Below are positions 27,390 to 37,013 of a stretch of DNA of 64,000 bases, piece after piece. The DNA comes from Desulforapulum autotrophicum (GTDB taxonomy: Bacteria; Desulfobacterota; Desulfobacteria; Desulfobacterales; Desulfolunaceae): NCBI GenBank assembly GCA_020723285.1, contig DYJE01000002.1, positions 1-64,000 on the forward strand. Direction: 5' to 3'. The notes under the pieces are model-generated. The model worked only from the letters and a program-made list of their open reading frames with translations, searched no databases and was not told the DNA's origin. A program made the position numbers and the translations under genes. The stretch's first letter is position 1; every line of letters starts with the position of its first letter.

Positions 27390-28013
27390 ATGAATAAAAA
27401 ACAAGCATCTGAACCTTCCGCAAAAGTGAAGAGTCCTGAAAGGCCTTTGATTGTTATGGCAGCATGTGTTCTATTGGTTGTCGCGATTATGGCCGTCTAT
27501 TTTCCAATGACACGACTGGTCTCATCTGAGATGGATACAAAAGACATCGCGACTCGGCTTGAAAATCTTGAGTTGAAGTCATTATCCTCCGTTGAGAATG
27601 TATCGTCAAATAATAATGAACCCCACCTTAAAGAGATTGATCGTTTGTCGGAAAGTATCCTTCGCAAGGATGAGGAAAACGCCTTACGGAACAAGGCGTT
27701 GGATAACCGGATTCGCGATCTTCAATCGCAAATCGAGTCATTAAAACAGGACATCGCACATTTATCGGGAAAAGAAGCTGTTCGTATTGAAAAAAATGGA
27801 ACCCGAATCCGTCCGAATCCCTTGGATATGAAAAAAAAACTTGCGAATGACCGGGGAAAACCCCAAATGCGATATCATGTCGTTGGGAAGAACGACACGT
27901 TCTACAGCATCAGCCAGTCTTACAACTTATCCCTTGAAACATTGAGAGCCTTGAATCATTTTGATGAGAAGACAAAGATTTACCCTGGGCAGCGTATCAT
28001 TGTCGGGCCATAA
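27390..28013 (+). CDS. LysM-domain membrane protein
   Basis: This 207-residue protein has a short cytoplasmic N-terminus and one membrane segment (about residues 20-42). A coiled coil follows (about 55-130). A C-terminal LysM domain (about 161-206) shows YHVVGKNDTFYSISQSYNLS and ends YPGQRIIVG. LysM binds peptidoglycan, so the protein likely spans the periplasm from the inner membrane to the wall. The ATG has GAAGGTG before it. It is followed after ~125 bp by an unrelated unknown gene; whether they are co-transcribed is unclear. Confidence 0.85.
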   Translation: MNKKQASEPSAKVKSPERPLIVMAACVLLVVAIMAVYFPMTRLVSSEMDTKDIATRLENLELKSLSSVENVSSNNNEPHLKEIDRLSESILRKDEENALRNKALDNRIRDLQSQIESLKQDIAHLSGKEAVRIEKNGTRIRPNPLDMKKKLANDRGKPQMRYHVVGKNDTFYSISQSYNLSLETLRALNHFDEKTKIYPGQRIIVGP

Positions 28014-28137
28014 GGCAGATGAATAAAGGGTTTGACAATCTTGAAATGTTACGCATATAGTTCGGCTATGCGGTAAAAATATGATTGATGAATAGATCCG
28101 GTTGTGTATTTGAACAAAACAGGAATCGAAACGAAAC

Positions 28138-28611
28138 ATGACAGAAGAAAAACCTGCGCGCATGGATGAAATTGAAACGCTGACGAAAAGATTCAAGGAC
28201 TATATCGATAAAATCCAGGCAGCTTATGGCAAGACAGAGGAACACAAGCCTGAACAACCTATGGGAAACTCCACTGGAGATCTGTCATCAAAAAAACTTT
28301 ACACGGTCGTTTCTCCTGTGGATGCCATGACAAGGAATATGAAATCCGTGTTGAGCGCCATCGACAGCGCCATTTTAAACATGGATCTTCTTGGGGATGT
28401 CGCGATCGTGAGTCCTGGGAACGTTGGTGAAGGATATGATGAACCCAGAACACTTGCAAACGGAGCTGTGGTCGAGACTGAACCGAATCATGAAAGATTT
28501 ACAGAAGAGGAACTTGATTTTCTTGTCAGAACCTTTAATGACATCCTGAACAGTTCTGAAGAAGAACGAAAAAAATTGTTCAGCAGGATTGAGAAAAAAG
28601 ATAGACCCTGA
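28138..28611 (+). CDS. Hypothetical acidic protein
   Basis: This 157-residue soluble, acidic protein has predicted helices at both ends (ETLTKRFKDYIDKIQAAYGK at the start, EELDFLVRTFNDIL near the end) and a low-complexity middle. There is no signal peptide or known motif. The purine-rich GAAACGAAAC before the ATG is a weak ribosome site. It lies between the LysM gene and the PHA cluster. I do not recognise it. Confidence 0.6.
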   Translation: MTEEKPARMDEIETLTKRFKDYIDKIQAAYGKTEEHKPEQPMGNSTGDLSSKKLYTVVSPVDAMTRNMKSVLSAIDSAILNMDLLGDVAIVSPGNVGEGYDEPRTLANGAVVETEPNHERFTEEELDFLVRTFNDILNSSEEERKKLFSRIEKKDRP

Positions 28612-29084
28612 CGTATATCTGAGCTGGTTACGTCATCTGAATAATCCCCTGGTTTTTTAATGTTATTCCATGATATCCCCTGAGTGATCAATATTTTAAA
28701 TGGGTGTATAAAATTGATGCAATGCAATATGGTCGTTGCGGTTTGGGATTCATACTACCATGGTCAGGAATTTCCCCCGATAAAATAGGTTTGTTTTCTC
28801 ATAGACCCCTTGTTTTTTATCGTATATGTCTTAAAGTGTTTCTGGCTGATCAAACGTAAAAAAACCGCACGATTCTGACAACGTTTTAATCAAAATACAG
28901 AATGAGATGTTTCTTGAGAAATCCATGGAGCGAATCCGGATCCAGTTATGCTTCTTGTTGGCATAACAATACGATCTAACCGGAATCCTGAAAGGAACGT
29001 CTCTATACAGGGGCGGGGCAGGGCGTCCTTTTGGATATGTGGACCACTTGATGATTGTACTTTAACACCTTGCAGGAGATGATT
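28612..29084. other. Intergenic region upstream of phaE
   Basis: This 473-bp gene-free stretch is A/T-rich, with a GC-rich patch near 29010-29030 just upstream of phaE. It likely contains the PHA operon promoter. I looked for sigma-54 elements and RNA genes and found none. Confidence 0.5.
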
Positions 29085-29996
29085 ATGGAAAATACAAGAG
29101 AAAATACTACAAACGGCATAAATTCAGAACAAATCGTCAACACCTGGATCAACAGCGCATCAAAGGTATGGGAGTCGATCGTTCAGAAATCAAAAAAAAA
29201 TGACGACGGGAGATCTTCAGCATCAGCTGACACGGATACTGGGCACGAATCCTTTAAAGCATGGGAACCGGCAATGAAAACTTGGAATGAATTTGCCTCG
29301 GCGATGAACAAGAAAGAAATGATTGACAGCATGGTGGAAGGAAACAGGGCAGGGACTGAGAATTTTCATAAGCTTTTGAAATCCGGACTTGAAGGTTTTT
29401 CATTTTTTCAAAAACGATGGCTTGAAAGTGCAAAAAACATTCAAGGAATTTTTAACAGTCATCCTATCGAAAATTTGGGCGGATCAGAAATATTTGATCT
29501 TTTCACAGATATTTATAAGAAAGAAATCAGCAAATTTTTTAGCATCCCGCCCCTGGGACTGTCCAGGGAATACCAGGCCAAGATTCAGCAGGTGATTGAC
29601 AAGTCAAATATCTTTCATGTCAAACTTTTGGAGTTTCTTTACTTTCTTTACATACCTTTTGAAAAATCGTTCAAAGTGGTTCAGGACAGTCTGGCTTCTC
29701 TGGCTGATGAAGGTACGTTGCCCGATGATTCGAAACAATACTATCAAATGTGGCTCAAGCAGCTTGAAAATCATTACATGTCCATGTTCAAATCCACAGA
29801 ATATCGAACAGCTCTTGGAAAAGTGGTGGACGCCATGAGTGATTTCATGTCGGCTCGACAGCAGATTATCCAGGATTCGATGAAATCGTTTGGAATCCCT
29901 GTGGAGAACGATCTGGATGAACTTTACAAAGATATCTACACCTTGAAGAAGCGTATCCGATCCCTTGAAAGGGAAGCTGAAAAAAAGGAATCATAG
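29085..29996 (+). CDS. phaE: Class III PHA synthase subunit PhaE-like
   Basis: This protein has about 303 residues from the ATG at 29085, chosen because AGGAG ends six bases upstream (the frame is open to a TTG at 29055). It is helical and acidic, with the PhaE-type central segment (PPLGLSREYQAKIQQVIDKS) and a C-terminal coiled coil (DELYKDIYTLKKRIRSLERE). PhaE is the non-catalytic partner that activates the class III PhaC. It lies 89 bp upstream of phaC. PhaE is poorly conserved, so the call rests partly on gene order. Confidence 0.82.
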   Translation: MENTRENTTNGINSEQIVNTWINSASKVWESIVQKSKKNDDGRSSASADTDTGHESFKAWEPAMKTWNEFASAMNKKEMIDSMVEGNRAGTENFHKLLKSGLEGFSFFQKRWLESAKNIQGIFNSHPIENLGGSEIFDLFTDIYKKEISKFFSIPPLGLSREYQAKIQQVIDKSNIFHVKLLEFLYFLYIPFEKSFKVVQDSLASLADEGTLPDDSKQYYQMWLKQLENHYMSMFKSTEYRTALGKVVDAMSDFMSARQQIIQDSMKSFGIPVENDLDELYKDIYTLKKRIRSLEREAEKKES

Positions 29997-30085
29997 CGTA
30001 TTCGGGATTAAAACGGACAAAACCGGAATACATTCTCCGGTCATTCTGAACGACAAAGACAGGGAAAGCATAATGGAGGAACACG

Positions 30086-31240
30086 ATGCTGAATTTATCG
30101 GAATCGATCAATAAGACGCTTAACAATTTTGCTGAAAATACTGAAATGATGTGGAATTTTGCCGACGATGCAACAGATGTCCTCCTGGGGGACCTGGATA
30201 CGGAGATCGCTTCCACACCCTATGAAATCGTTTACCAGCAGGACAGGGTCAAACTGAAATATTATAAATCCGAAGCACCGGTCAAAATGAAGACACCGCT
30301 TCTGGTGGTCTATGCCCTGATCAACAGGGAAACCATGCTGGATCTCCAGCCGGGTCGGAGCGTGGTGAAAACGTTTCTCGACAACGGTATTGACCTTTAC
30401 ATGATCGACTGGGGCTATCCCACACGCAAGGACCGTTACATGACCATCGACGATCATGTGAATGGTTACATGGATGATGTGGTCAATTACATTTTGAAAC
30501 GAGAGAAAGTTCCACAGGTCAATCTCATGGGCATCTGCATGGGCGGGACATTCTGTGTCATGTATTCCGCCCTTCATGCTGATAAGGTCAAAAATCTGGT
30601 GACAACGGTGGCTCCGACGAATTTCGATACGGATCAGGGGCTTCTGCACAGCTGGATGAAAAGTGTTGATGTGGACAGGATGATGGACACCCTTGGAAAC
30701 ATGCCCGGAGATCTCATGAACTTCGGATTCCTTCTGCTCAATCCGGCCAGGCTGATGATCGACAAATACCAGTCGTTCCTGGAAAATATGAACAGCAGAG
30801 ATTTTGTGGAGAACTTTGTCAGGATGGAAAAATGGATTTTCGACAGTCCCGATGTACCCGGTGAAACGTTTAGGGAGTTTATCAAGGATTTTTACCAGGG
30901 AAACAAGCTGATCAACAGCCAGATGGAGCTGGGTGGAAAACGGGTGGATCTTAAAAACCTGACCATGCCTCTTTTGAATATTTACGGGAAATTTGATCAT
31001 CTGGTCCCACCGGGGGCCTGTGAACTCCTTACAAGCCGTGTGGGAAGCACGGACGTTCAGGATGTATGCATAGACACCGGCCACATAGGGATTTACGTCA
31101 GCTCCAAGTGCCAGAGGGAATTCGCTCCGAAAATCTGCTCATGGCTGGGAGAACGGGATGGAAACTTTTCGGAGCCCGAGGTATCTTCACCGGTGAAGAA
31201 AAAAACCTCGAAAGCAAAACCTGCTGCCCTACAGAATTAA
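30086..31240 (+). CDS. phaC: Class III poly(3-hydroxyalkanoate) synthase PhaC
   Basis: This 384-residue enzyme polymerises 3-hydroxyacyl-CoA into storage polyester. The lipase-like box is GICMGG with catalytic Cys151. The remaining triad residues are Asp304 (GKFDHLVPP) and His333 (DTGHIGIYVS). The DIYMIDWGYP-like (DLYMIDWGYPTRKDRY) segment is typical. The ~380-residue length and the phaE partner mark class III rather than the longer class I or II enzymes. GGAGG lies just before the ATG. The C-terminal tail (KKKTSKAKPA) is basic and probably disordered. Confidence 0.95.
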   Translation: MLNLSESINKTLNNFAENTEMMWNFADDATDVLLGDLDTEIASTPYEIVYQQDRVKLKYYKSEAPVKMKTPLLVVYALINRETMLDLQPGRSVVKTFLDNGIDLYMIDWGYPTRKDRYMTIDDHVNGYMDDVVNYILKREKVPQVNLMGICMGGTFCVMYSALHADKVKNLVTTVAPTNFDTDQGLLHSWMKSVDVDRMMDTLGNMPGDLMNFGFLLLNPARLMIDKYQSFLENMNSRDFVENFVRMEKWIFDSPDVPGETFREFIKDFYQGNKLINSQMELGGKRVDLKNLTMPLLNIYGKFDHLVPPGACELLTSRVGSTDVQDVCIDTGHIGIYVSSKCQREFAPKICSWLGERDGNFSEPEVSSPVKKKTSKAKPAALQN

Positions 31241-31301
31241 AAAAAAGCCGGCTGACATTGAATGAAGGTTTTAAACAAATGGAACGGAAGAAGGAGCTAA
31301 A

Positions 31302-31721
31302 ATGACGGGAAAAACCATAAACGACATGAAACCGGGTGATTATGAAGAGTTCACAAAAACCGTCGCCGAATCGGATGTCTACGGTTTTGCAGGAATTACG
31401 GGTGATTTCAACCCTGCCCACATCAACGAAGAATATGCAAAAAATACGTTTTTCAAGAAACGTATCGCCCATGGAATGCTTTCAGCCGGTTTTATTTCAA
31501 ATGTGCTTGGAACTAAGCTGCCTGGGGCCGGCTCCATTTATATGAAACAGGAGCTTGCATTTCTGGCTCCGGTGTATATCGGCGACACCATCACGGCACG
31601 GGCTGAGGTGGTGGATGTGAATACCGAGAAAAACAGGGTCACTCTCAAAACAACCTGCACCAATCAGGATGGTAAAACAGTGGTGGACGGTATGGCTGTT
31701 TTAAGCCCACGAAAAGCCTGA
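31302..31721 (+). CDS. phaJ: (R)-specific enoyl-CoA hydratase (MaoC-like), PhaJ type
   Basis: This 139-residue hotdog-fold enzyme has the hydratase-2 motif: GDFNPAHINEEYA, with the catalytic Asp and His, then RIAHGMLSAGFIS. It hydrates trans-2-enoyl-CoA to (R)-3-hydroxyacyl-CoA, linking beta-oxidation to PHA synthesis. AAGGAG precedes the ATG. It lies 61 bp after phaC and ends in a terminator, so phaE-phaC-phaJ form the operon. No phaA or phaB is present in the window, so monomers probably come from fatty-acid degradation. Confidence 0.92.
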   Translation: MTGKTINDMKPGDYEEFTKTVAESDVYGFAGITGDFNPAHINEEYAKNTFFKKRIAHGMLSAGFISNVLGTKLPGAGSIYMKQELAFLAPVYIGDTITARAEVVDVNTEKNRVTLKTTCTNQDGKTVVDGMAVLSPRKA

Positions 31722-31760
31722 AACCTGTTCACTTTTGTTCCGCGACACAATCACGCATCT

Positions 31761-31790
31761 AAAAGCATCGGTTTTACCCGGTGCTTTTTT
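31761..31790 (+). terminator. Terminator of the PHA operon
   Basis: An 11-bp stem with one G-T pair (31761-31771 with 31778-31788, 6-nt loop) ends in six T. It lies 40 bp after the phaJ stop. Confidence 0.85.
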
Positions 31791-31889
31791 ATTTCCCGAT
31801 ATTCGACGGTTGACCTGAAAGCTTCATTCCATTATATTTTCCGGGCGTGATGGGTGTTTAGAAATAAAAAATTCTTGGAACCATGGAAC

Positions 31890-33773
31890 ATGATCAGTAT
31901 AGAAAATTTAACAAAAGGCTTTGGCGGCCAGGAATTGTTCGACCAGATCAGCCTGAAGATCAACCCCAGGGAAAGGGTTGGTCTGGTGGGCCGGAACGGC
32001 CATGGAAAAACAACTCTCATGCGGATGATTCTTGGTGAGGAGCATCAGGATTCCGGCAATATCCTTATTCCTGGCAATTACCGGATGGGTTATGTCAAAC
32101 AACACCTTGATTTTAAAGAGTGCTCGGTCCTCAGGGAAGGCTGTCTTGGCTTGCCCGAACATGAAAAAGACCATCAGTGGAAAGTTGAAAAAATTCTGGT
32201 CGGACTAGGGTTTTCTCCGGCCGATTTTTCACGTCACCCTTCGGAGTTTTCAGGAGGTTACCAGGTTCGCCTGAATCTTGTCAAAGTGCTTGTTTCCGAT
32301 CCGGACCTCCTTCTTCTTGACGAGCCCACCAACTATCTGGACATCACCAGCATAAGATGGCTTGAGAAATTCCTCAATCAATGGCCCAGGGAAATTCTTC
32401 TGATTACCCATGACAGAAGTTTCATGGATGCAGTGGTCACACATACGGCAGGTCTTCACCGGCGAAAGCTTAGAAAAATAAAAGGTGACACGGGAAAATA
32501 CTACGCCCAGCTCGCACAGGATGAGGAGATCTACGAAAAAACCAGGGTCAACGATGAAAAACGGAGAAAGGAACTGGAGCTGTTCATCTCCCGATTCAGG
32601 GCCAAGGCCAGACTGGCGAACATGGTCCAGTCGAGAATCAAAACCCTTTCGAAGATGGAAAAGAAAGACAAGCTGGAATCGGTGAATGAACTTGAATTTT
32701 CTTTCCGTTCAAAGAGTTATGCTGCCAAGCTCATGCTACAGGCCAAGGATCTGACGTTTTCATACCACAAAGACAAAGAGGGACTTTCAAGCCCGCTGAT
32801 TCATCATATTTCACTGACGGTGCAGTCTGGCGACCGGATCTGCATCGTGGGTAAAAATGGTAAAGGCAAGACAACGCTTCTGAAACTGCTTGCAGGAGAA
32901 CTTGAACCGGACCAGGGAGGGCTTCAATACAATCCCGGTGTGGCCAGGGGATTTTATGAGCAGACCAATGTGAAAAGTCTTGTGGATGGAAGATCTGTGG
33001 AAGAGGAAATCCTGTATTCCCATCCCGACGTGGACAGGCAGCATGCCCGGAACATCTGCGGGGCCATGATGTTTGAAGGGGATTCGGCGTTGAAGAAGAT
33101 TTCCGTACTTTCCGGTGGCGAAAAAAGCCGGGTCATGCTGGGAAAGCTCCTGGTGACGCCGCTCAACCTTTTGTATCTCGACGAACCCACGAACCATCTG
33201 GACATGGAAGCCTGCGACAGTCTTCTTGCAGCGATTGACAGCTTTGACGGTGCTGTGGTGATGGTGACCCACAACGAGATGTTTCTCCATGCCCTTGCGG
33301 AACGTCTGGTTGTGTTTAAAAATGATGCCATTGAAGTATTTGAAGGATCCTATGCTGATTTTCTTGAAAAAGATGGTTGGGACGATGAGCAGGAGGCGGG
33401 CGAGGAAGGGGTTGATGACAGAAAACAACCCGAGGATGACGCCGGCAAACCTGGAAAAAAAGAACTGAGAAAGCGACGTTCGGAGCTTGTTCAGCGACGG
33501 TCGAAAGAGCTTAAGCCTCTTGAACGGAAAATAGAGAATATCGAGTCTTCCATCGAAACTTTGGAAAAAGAGCTTGAAGATCTTAACCGGCTTCTTCTTG
33601 ATATTTCTGGCTCAGGCGACGGAAGAAAAATTGCCGAACTGTCTAAAACAATTCACGATAAACAAACCGCAATAGATGATCATTTTGACAGGCTTCAGGT
33701 TCTTTCCGATGAATATGACAAAGTGAAAGCCTCCTTTGACGATGAATTGGACCGTATCGATCAGGGACTTTGA
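31890..33773 (+). CDS. ABC-F family ATPase (translation factor type)
   Basis: This soluble ABC-F protein has about 627 residues from the ATG at 31890 (MISIENLTKGFGG), where homology begins; a GTG at 31854 would add 12 residues. Domain 1 has GRNGHGKTT, FSGGYQVRL and LLLLDEPTNYLD. Domain 2 has GKNGKGKTT, LSGGEKSRV and LLYLDEPTNHLD. A linker rich in basic residues joins them. A ~110-residue charged C-terminal region with coiled coils follows. There is no membrane domain. It is the second ABC-F in the window and is distinct from the Uup-type gene; the YheS/EttA-like subclass cannot be fixed by eye. Confidence 0.88.
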   Translation: MISIENLTKGFGGQELFDQISLKINPRERVGLVGRNGHGKTTLMRMILGEEHQDSGNILIPGNYRMGYVKQHLDFKECSVLREGCLGLPEHEKDHQWKVEKILVGLGFSPADFSRHPSEFSGGYQVRLNLVKVLVSDPDLLLLDEPTNYLDITSIRWLEKFLNQWPREILLITHDRSFMDAVVTHTAGLHRRKLRKIKGDTGKYYAQLAQDEEIYEKTRVNDEKRRKELELFISRFRAKARLANMVQSRIKTLSKMEKKDKLESVNELEFSFRSKSYAAKLMLQAKDLTFSYHKDKEGLSSPLIHHISLTVQSGDRICIVGKNGKGKTTLLKLLAGELEPDQGGLQYNPGVARGFYEQTNVKSLVDGRSVEEEILYSHPDVDRQHARNICGAMMFEGDSALKKISVLSGGEKSRVMLGKLLVTPLNLLYLDEPTNHLDMEACDSLLAAIDSFDGAVVMVTHNEMFLHALAERLVVFKNDAIEVFEGSYADFLEKDGWDDEQEAGEEGVDDRKQPEDDAGKPGKKELRKRRSELVQRRSKELKPLERKIENIESSIETLEKELEDLNRLLLDISGSGDGRKIAELSKTIHDKQTAIDDHFDRLQVLSDEYDKVKASFDDELDRIDQGL

Positions 33774-33848
33774 TAATCGAATTGACATCTTAAAGATCGA
33801 GGTTTATAGTTTTCAATCATTTAAGCCGTAATATCAGGGAGTTTATCT

Positions 33849-34088
33849 ATGTTTGATCCCAAAATGAACTTGCGGAAAGTCTGGGGTGCCCTGTTGCTTG
33901 CCGCCGGTCTGGGTATGTTTTTCACCATTCCTGAAAAAGCGAAGGAATTCCAGGCCCAGGGCTGGAATATCTATGCTGTAAAGCCGGTTTTTTATCTTGT
34001 CAGTGCCATACTAACGGTGGGCGGTGCCAAGAAGCTTTTTCAAAAAAACGCGGGTTCTGATTCACCTGACGACAAAACCGAACATTAG
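33849..34088 (+). CDS. Small membrane protein
   Basis: This 79-residue protein has two predicted membrane segments (about residues 12-29 and 45-63) and an acidic C-terminal tail. CAGGGAG lies about nine bases before the ATG. I do not recognise it. It sits 39 bp upstream of the pilus ATPase gene (from the preferred start) and may be co-transcribed with it. Confidence 0.65.
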   Translation: MFDPKMNLRKVWGALLLAAGLGMFFTIPEKAKEFQAQGWNIYAVKPVFYLVSAILTVGGAKKLFQKNAGSDSPDDKTEH

Positions 34089-34127
34089 AGTATCGAAACC
34101 CGAGTGTCTGTTGCCCAAGGATCTTTC

Positions 34128-36416
34128 ATGAACAACAAACTGATCAACACTGAAGTCCAGGATCTCAAGACCGAGGTCGAATACAGAACCAACCTGCAGG
34201 AGATATGCAACAAGATTTACGCAGCCCTGAATCTTGACGAAATCATCATCAACCTGAAAGATGAGATTATGGGACTTTTCGCTGCCGAGCGAATGACCAT
34301 CTACTATGTGGATGGCGTCAAGCGGGAGATCGTTTCCCGTTTCAAGTCCGGTGATGAGATCAACGAAATTCGTGTCCCCATATCGCCTGCCAGTATCGCC
34401 GGTTATTCGGTCCACACCAAAAAACTGGTGAACATCAAAGATGTCTATGACAAAACTGAACTCAACAAAATCGATCCTCTGCTTGTCTTCGACAGCAGCT
34501 GGGATAGAAAAACAGGGTTCAGGACAACCCAGGTCCTTGTTGTTCCCGTCGTTTATAAAACATTTCTTCTAGGGGCTGTCCAGCTGATCAACAAAAAAGG
34601 GGGTAATGTTTTTACCAAGGCTGAAGAAGGGTATGTCACCGAACTCGCCAAGATTATGGGTATTGCCATGTACAATCAGAAACGCATGGCGAAAACACGC
34701 TCAGGAAAATTCGATCACCTTCTTGAAAACCATATCATGACTCAGAAAGAACTGGGGTCGGCGGTGACTGAGGCCCGTGAGAAAAATGAACCCATTGAAA
34801 ACATTCTTCTTAACAGTCTTAAAATTCCCAAGAAGGATATCGGTGACGCACTTTCCAAGTACTACAAGGTTCCGTTCATCGAATTCAACAAAAGTCTTCC
34901 CATTCCAGGCGAACTCATGACGGGCCTTAAAGTGCCCTTCATGCGGAACAACTTCTGGGTGCCCATAAAAACAGAGGGTGAGACAGCCATCGTCGCCGTG
35001 GACAACCCTCATGACGGACAGAAGGTCGGAGAAATCCAGAGCCTGTTCAAGCGGCCTGTCAAGATCTACGTGGCCTTACGTGATGACATCCTCCAGTACA
35101 TCAACTTATTCGCTCAGGATGAGAAGGAACTGGCATCCATCGACGATATCCTGTCACGTCTGGACGATGAGGATGATGAAATCGTCGAAGCCGAAGCTGG
35201 GGTCAGCGAAGAAAGCAGCGCCGTGGTTCAGCTGGTGAACAAGATCATTGCCGACGCCTACAACCGGAAAGCGTCGGATATCCATATCGAACCTTTTCCC
35301 GGCAAGGAAAACACCAAGGTCCGTATCCGTTGCGACGGGGCCTGTAACATTTACCAGACCATACCCTATCAGTTCAGAAACGCCATTGTGTCGCGCTTGA
35401 AGATTATGTCCGAGCTTGACATTGCCGAACGCCGCAAACCCCAGGACGGCAAGATCAAGTTCAAGCGGTTCGGTGGACTCGACATTGAGCTTCGTGTGGC
35501 CACCATTCCCACCCAGGGCGGCCTTGAGGATGTGGTCATGCGTATCCTTGCCGCCGGTGAACCGATTCCCCTGAATAAAATGGGTTTTGCCCAGCAGAAT
35601 TACGACAGGTTCGTGGACTGCATCACCAAACCCTATGGCATCATTTTTGTCTGCGGCCCCACCGGATCCGGGAAAACAACCACGCTTCATTCGGCCCTTG
35701 GCTATATCAACAAGGAAGACATCAAGATCTGGACCGCCGAAGATCCGGTGGAAATCACCCAGAAAGGGCTGCGCCAGGTTCAGGTGAAACCCAAGATCGG
35801 CTTTGATTTTGCGGCGGCCATGCGAGCGTTTCTCCGTGCCGACCCCGACGTCATTATGGTGGGTGAAATGCGTGACAAGGAAACCACCCACATCGGCATC
35901 GAAGCCTCCCTGACCGGACATCTGGTGTTTTCCACGCTTCACACCAACAGCGCTCCTGAGAGCATCACCCGTCTGCTGGATATGGGGATGGACCCCTTTA
36001 ACTTCGCCGACGCCATTCTCTGCATCCTGGCTCAGCGGCTTGTAAGGACCCTGTGTCCGGACTGCAAGAAGCCCTACCAGCCCACCCGTGCGGAATACGA
36101 CGAGCTGATCCGGGAATACGGAACCGAAGAGTTCAAGCTGTTCATGAACATACCTTACAGCGATAAACTGGTGCTGTACAAGGCCGACGGCTGTGACGCC
36201 TGCAATAAAACCGGTTACCGCGGCCGAATGGGCCTTCACGAACTCCTCATGGGAACCGATGAAATGAAAAAACTGATCCAGACCAAGGCCAAGATGGAGG
36301 ATCTGAGGGACCAGGCGATGAAAGACGGCATGACCACGCTGAAACAGGATGGCATTGCCAAGATTTTCGAAGGGAAAACAGATCTGCTTCAGGTAAGAAA
36401 GGTGTGCATCAAGTAA
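34128..36416 (+). CDS. Type IV pilus/type II secretion ATPase with N-terminal GAF domain
   Basis: This is a ~762-residue secretion ATPase of the PilB/GspE family. An N-terminal GAF domain (about residues 15-180) is followed by a MshEN/T2SSE_N domain and then the ATPase domain. Walker A is GPTGSGKTT (about residue 510), with the Asp box EDPVEI and Walker B-region RADPDVIMVGEMRD. A His box (GHLVFSTLHTNSA) and a tetracysteine zinc site (CPDCKKPYQ, then CDACNKTGY) follow. AAGGA lies seven bases before the ATG at 34128; a GTG at 34104 would extend it. It powers pilus assembly or type II secretion. No other pilus genes are in the window. The GAF domain suggests control by a small ligand, an inference. 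Confidence 0.92.
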   Translation: MNNKLINTEVQDLKTEVEYRTNLQEICNKIYAALNLDEIIINLKDEIMGLFAAERMTIYYVDGVKREIVSRFKSGDEINEIRVPISPASIAGYSVHTKKLVNIKDVYDKTELNKIDPLLVFDSSWDRKTGFRTTQVLVVPVVYKTFLLGAVQLINKKGGNVFTKAEEGYVTELAKIMGIAMYNQKRMAKTRSGKFDHLLENHIMTQKELGSAVTEAREKNEPIENILLNSLKIPKKDIGDALSKYYKVPFIEFNKSLPIPGELMTGLKVPFMRNNFWVPIKTEGETAIVAVDNPHDGQKVGEIQSLFKRPVKIYVALRDDILQYINLFAQDEKELASIDDILSRLDDEDDEIVEAEAGVSEESSAVVQLVNKIIADAYNRKASDIHIEPFPGKENTKVRIRCDGACNIYQTIPYQFRNAIVSRLKIMSELDIAERRKPQDGKIKFKRFGGLDIELRVATIPTQGGLEDVVMRILAAGEPIPLNKMGFAQQNYDRFVDCITKPYGIIFVCGPTGSGKTTTLHSALGYINKEDIKIWTAEDPVEITQKGLRQVQVKPKIGFDFAAAMRAFLRADPDVIMVGEMRDKETTHIGIEASLTGHLVFSTLHTNSAPESITRLLDMGMDPFNFADAILCILAQRLVRTLCPDCKKPYQPTRAEYDELIREYGTEEFKLFMNIPYSDKLVLYKADGCDACNKTGYRGRMGLHELLMGTDEMKKLIQTKAKMEDLRDQAMKDGMTTLKQDGIAKIFEGKTDLLQVRKVCIK

Positions 36417-36461
36417 CGTGTAACGTGCGAATGTGTTTCGGAAGCAGGTTCAAATTCAGGC

Positions 36462-37013
36462 TCAGGCTTTATCGGCTTTTTGGATTTTTTTGATATACCT
36501 TTCTTTTTCGCTGTAAATGCAGCCGCAATAGGGCTGGCGGTACATCTCCCTTGCCCGTGATTCATCGACCCCTTCCTGCCATCCGTCTCTGAAATCCCGG
36601 TAAAGAAAATCTATCCCCACGGCAACTGAAACCTCTTCGCCCACGGATTTCAGGATGTCGTGCCTCTGGTAGCGGCTGTAGAGAAGGGTTGAAGAAAAGG
36701 CGTCGAATCCTCCTTTCCGTGCCACTATGGCCGTGGCCGTGAGCCTTTCATGATAACAGACCACACAGCGCCGGGTTTCCCGAAACGCCATGTTTTGGAT
36801 AAAACCCTCCACATCGTAACCTTTCTGGACAATCAGGGGGAGTTCGATCGCTGCCGCATAGGTTCTTAACGTTTCTTCACGACGAAGGCATTCGGTAAGC
36901 GGATGAATGTTGTTCCGGTGGTAATAACCCGTCACATGGATGCTGTCATTTCGTAATACACGAACGGGATAGATGGCGCAGGGGCCGCAGCAGGTGTGGA
37001 GAAGGAGGTTCAT
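36462..37013 (-). CDS. queH: Epoxyqueuosine reductase QueH
   Basis: This 183-residue protein matches QueH (DUF208), which reduces epoxyqueuosine to queuosine in tRNA as an alternative to QueG. It has the N-terminal HTCCGPCA (Cys8, 9 and 12), RRCVVCYHERL (Cys83 and 86) and YCGCIYSE (Cys163 and 165), plus the SSTLLYSRYQRHD region. It overlaps the yggS gene by 4 bp and is the last gene of the minus-strand chain starting with the toxin-antitoxin pair. With queC and queE this gives three queuosine-pathway genes in the window. Confidence 0.93.
   Translation of the reverse strand: MNLLLHTCCGPCAIYPVRVLRNDSIHVTGYYHRNNIHPLTECLRREETLRTYAAAIELPLIVQKGYDVEGFIQNMAFRETRRCVVCYHERLTATAIVARKGGFDAFSSTLLYSRYQRHDILKSVGEEVSVAVGIDFLYRDFRDGWQEGVDESRAREMYRQPYCGCIYSEKERYIKKIQKADKA

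Noticed and set aside
30095-31084. A 329-codon open frame on the minus strand
   Set aside because: It is antisense to phaC, which carries an intact Cys-Asp-His triad; the antisense product has no recognisable feature.
35154-36239. A 361-codon open frame on the minus strand
   Set aside because: It is antisense to the ATPase domain of the pilus/secretion ATPase, where the plus-strand motifs are unmistakable. Long antisense frames are common in biased codon use.
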